From assembly GCA_024763435.1 (NCBI GenBank), contig JANTFN010000095.1, positions 1 through 6,939 on the forward strand: a DNA stretch of 6,939 nt, written 5' to 3'. Both the position numbers and the translations under genes were made by a program. The notes beneath the pieces are model-generated. The model saw only the letters and a list, made by a program, of their open reading frames with translations, was not told where the DNA came from and made no database searches. Position 1 is the first letter of the stretch. Each line of letters begins with the position of its first letter. This DNA is from Thermodesulfobacteriota bacterium (GTDB taxonomy: Bacteria > Desulfobacterota > S145-22). Of this stretch, positions 6,866-6,939 are shown piece by piece.

Positions 6866-6939
6866 AAGGGCGAAGGGCGAAGGGCGAAGGGCGAAGGGCG
6901 AAGGGCGAAGGGCGAAGGGCGAAGGGCGAAGGGCGAAGG
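6866..6939. repeat. perfect 7-bp tandem repeat (AAGGGCG), running off the window
   Basis: Ten uninterrupted identical copies of AAGGGCG (6866-6935) plus four bases of an eleventh reach the window end, so the true copy number is unknown. The array begins 37 bases upstream of the hybrid kinase start codon, in its probable promoter or leader region. No stop codon occurs in any frame of either strand: the plus strand would read as a repeated GRRAKGE, the minus strand as FALRPSP. However, a TGA at 6850-6852 separates the array from the kinase frame, so it is not part of that protein. Seven-base arrays of this kind are known as short tandemly repeated sequences in cyanobacteria and occur in other bacteria. 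They can change length by slipped-strand mispairing and often end assembled contigs. Confidence 0.95.

Noticed and set aside
6832..6866. Promoter-like TTGACC (minus strand, 6866-6861) at the edge of the repeat array
   Set aside because: It matches a -35 box, but 16-18 bases downstream there is only A/G-rich sequence and no acceptable -10 box, and the start point would fall almost on the start codon.
6829..6939. CRISPR array interpretation of the right-end repeats
   Set aside because: The unit is 7 bp with no spacers between copies; it is a simple tandem repeat.
6850..6939. Repeat array as an N-terminal repeat domain of the hybrid kinase
   Set aside because: An in-frame TGA at 6850-6852 on the minus strand separates the array from the ATG at 6828.

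Overview
This window comes from a bacterial chromosome or metagenomic contig and is packed almost entirely with signal-transduction genes. Base composition is moderately GC-rich by eye. The protein families (PAS/GAF multi-sensor histidine kinases of the IAHDFNN type, receiver-HDOD and receiver-HD proteins) are most familiar from Desulfobacterota (former Deltaproteobacteria) and neighbouring phyla. That lineage guess is inference: there is no rRNA or other taxonomic marker here.

Region 1 (3-4015, + strand) is a tight three-gene operon. It starts with the C-terminal 549 residues of a PAS-PAS histidine kinase whose beginning lies off the left edge. One base after its stop codon comes a receiver-HDOD response regulator with a GTG start. 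The third gene, a receiver plus degenerate HD-GYP protein, overlaps the second by 8 bases. The spacing suggests translational coupling, and one kinase probably feeds two receiver outputs. The two outputs contrast: the HDOD protein keeps an HD-superfamily-like set of His/Asp residues, while the HD-GYP-like protein has lost most of its metal ligands and the GYP tyrosine, so it is probably a binding or scaffold module rather than a c-di-GMP phosphodiesterase. Neither output domain binds DNA, so the pathway probably acts through protein contacts or second messengers.

Region 2 (4021-6828, - strand) is one complete 935-residue hybrid histidine kinase, PAS-PAS-GAF-PAS-DHp-ATPase-receiver. It converges on the operon with only 5 bases between stop codons. 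Its second PAS domain carries a Cys-rich motif (C177, C188, C191) suggestive of metal or redox sensing. No transmembrane segments are evident in any of the four proteins, so all look cytosolic.

Region 3 (6829-6939) is the upstream region of the hybrid kinase. From 6866 to the window end it is a perfect 7-bp tandem repeat (AAGGGCG, ten full copies and still running at the edge). This is the most unusual DNA structure here: it lies 37 bases upstream of the kinase start codon, changes length in steps of 7 bp, and its G-runs fit the G-quadruplex pattern. I see no RNA genes, CRISPR array, transposase or phage genes. The gene content is a recognisable style of signalling cluster; I do not see a clear case for a wholly new system.
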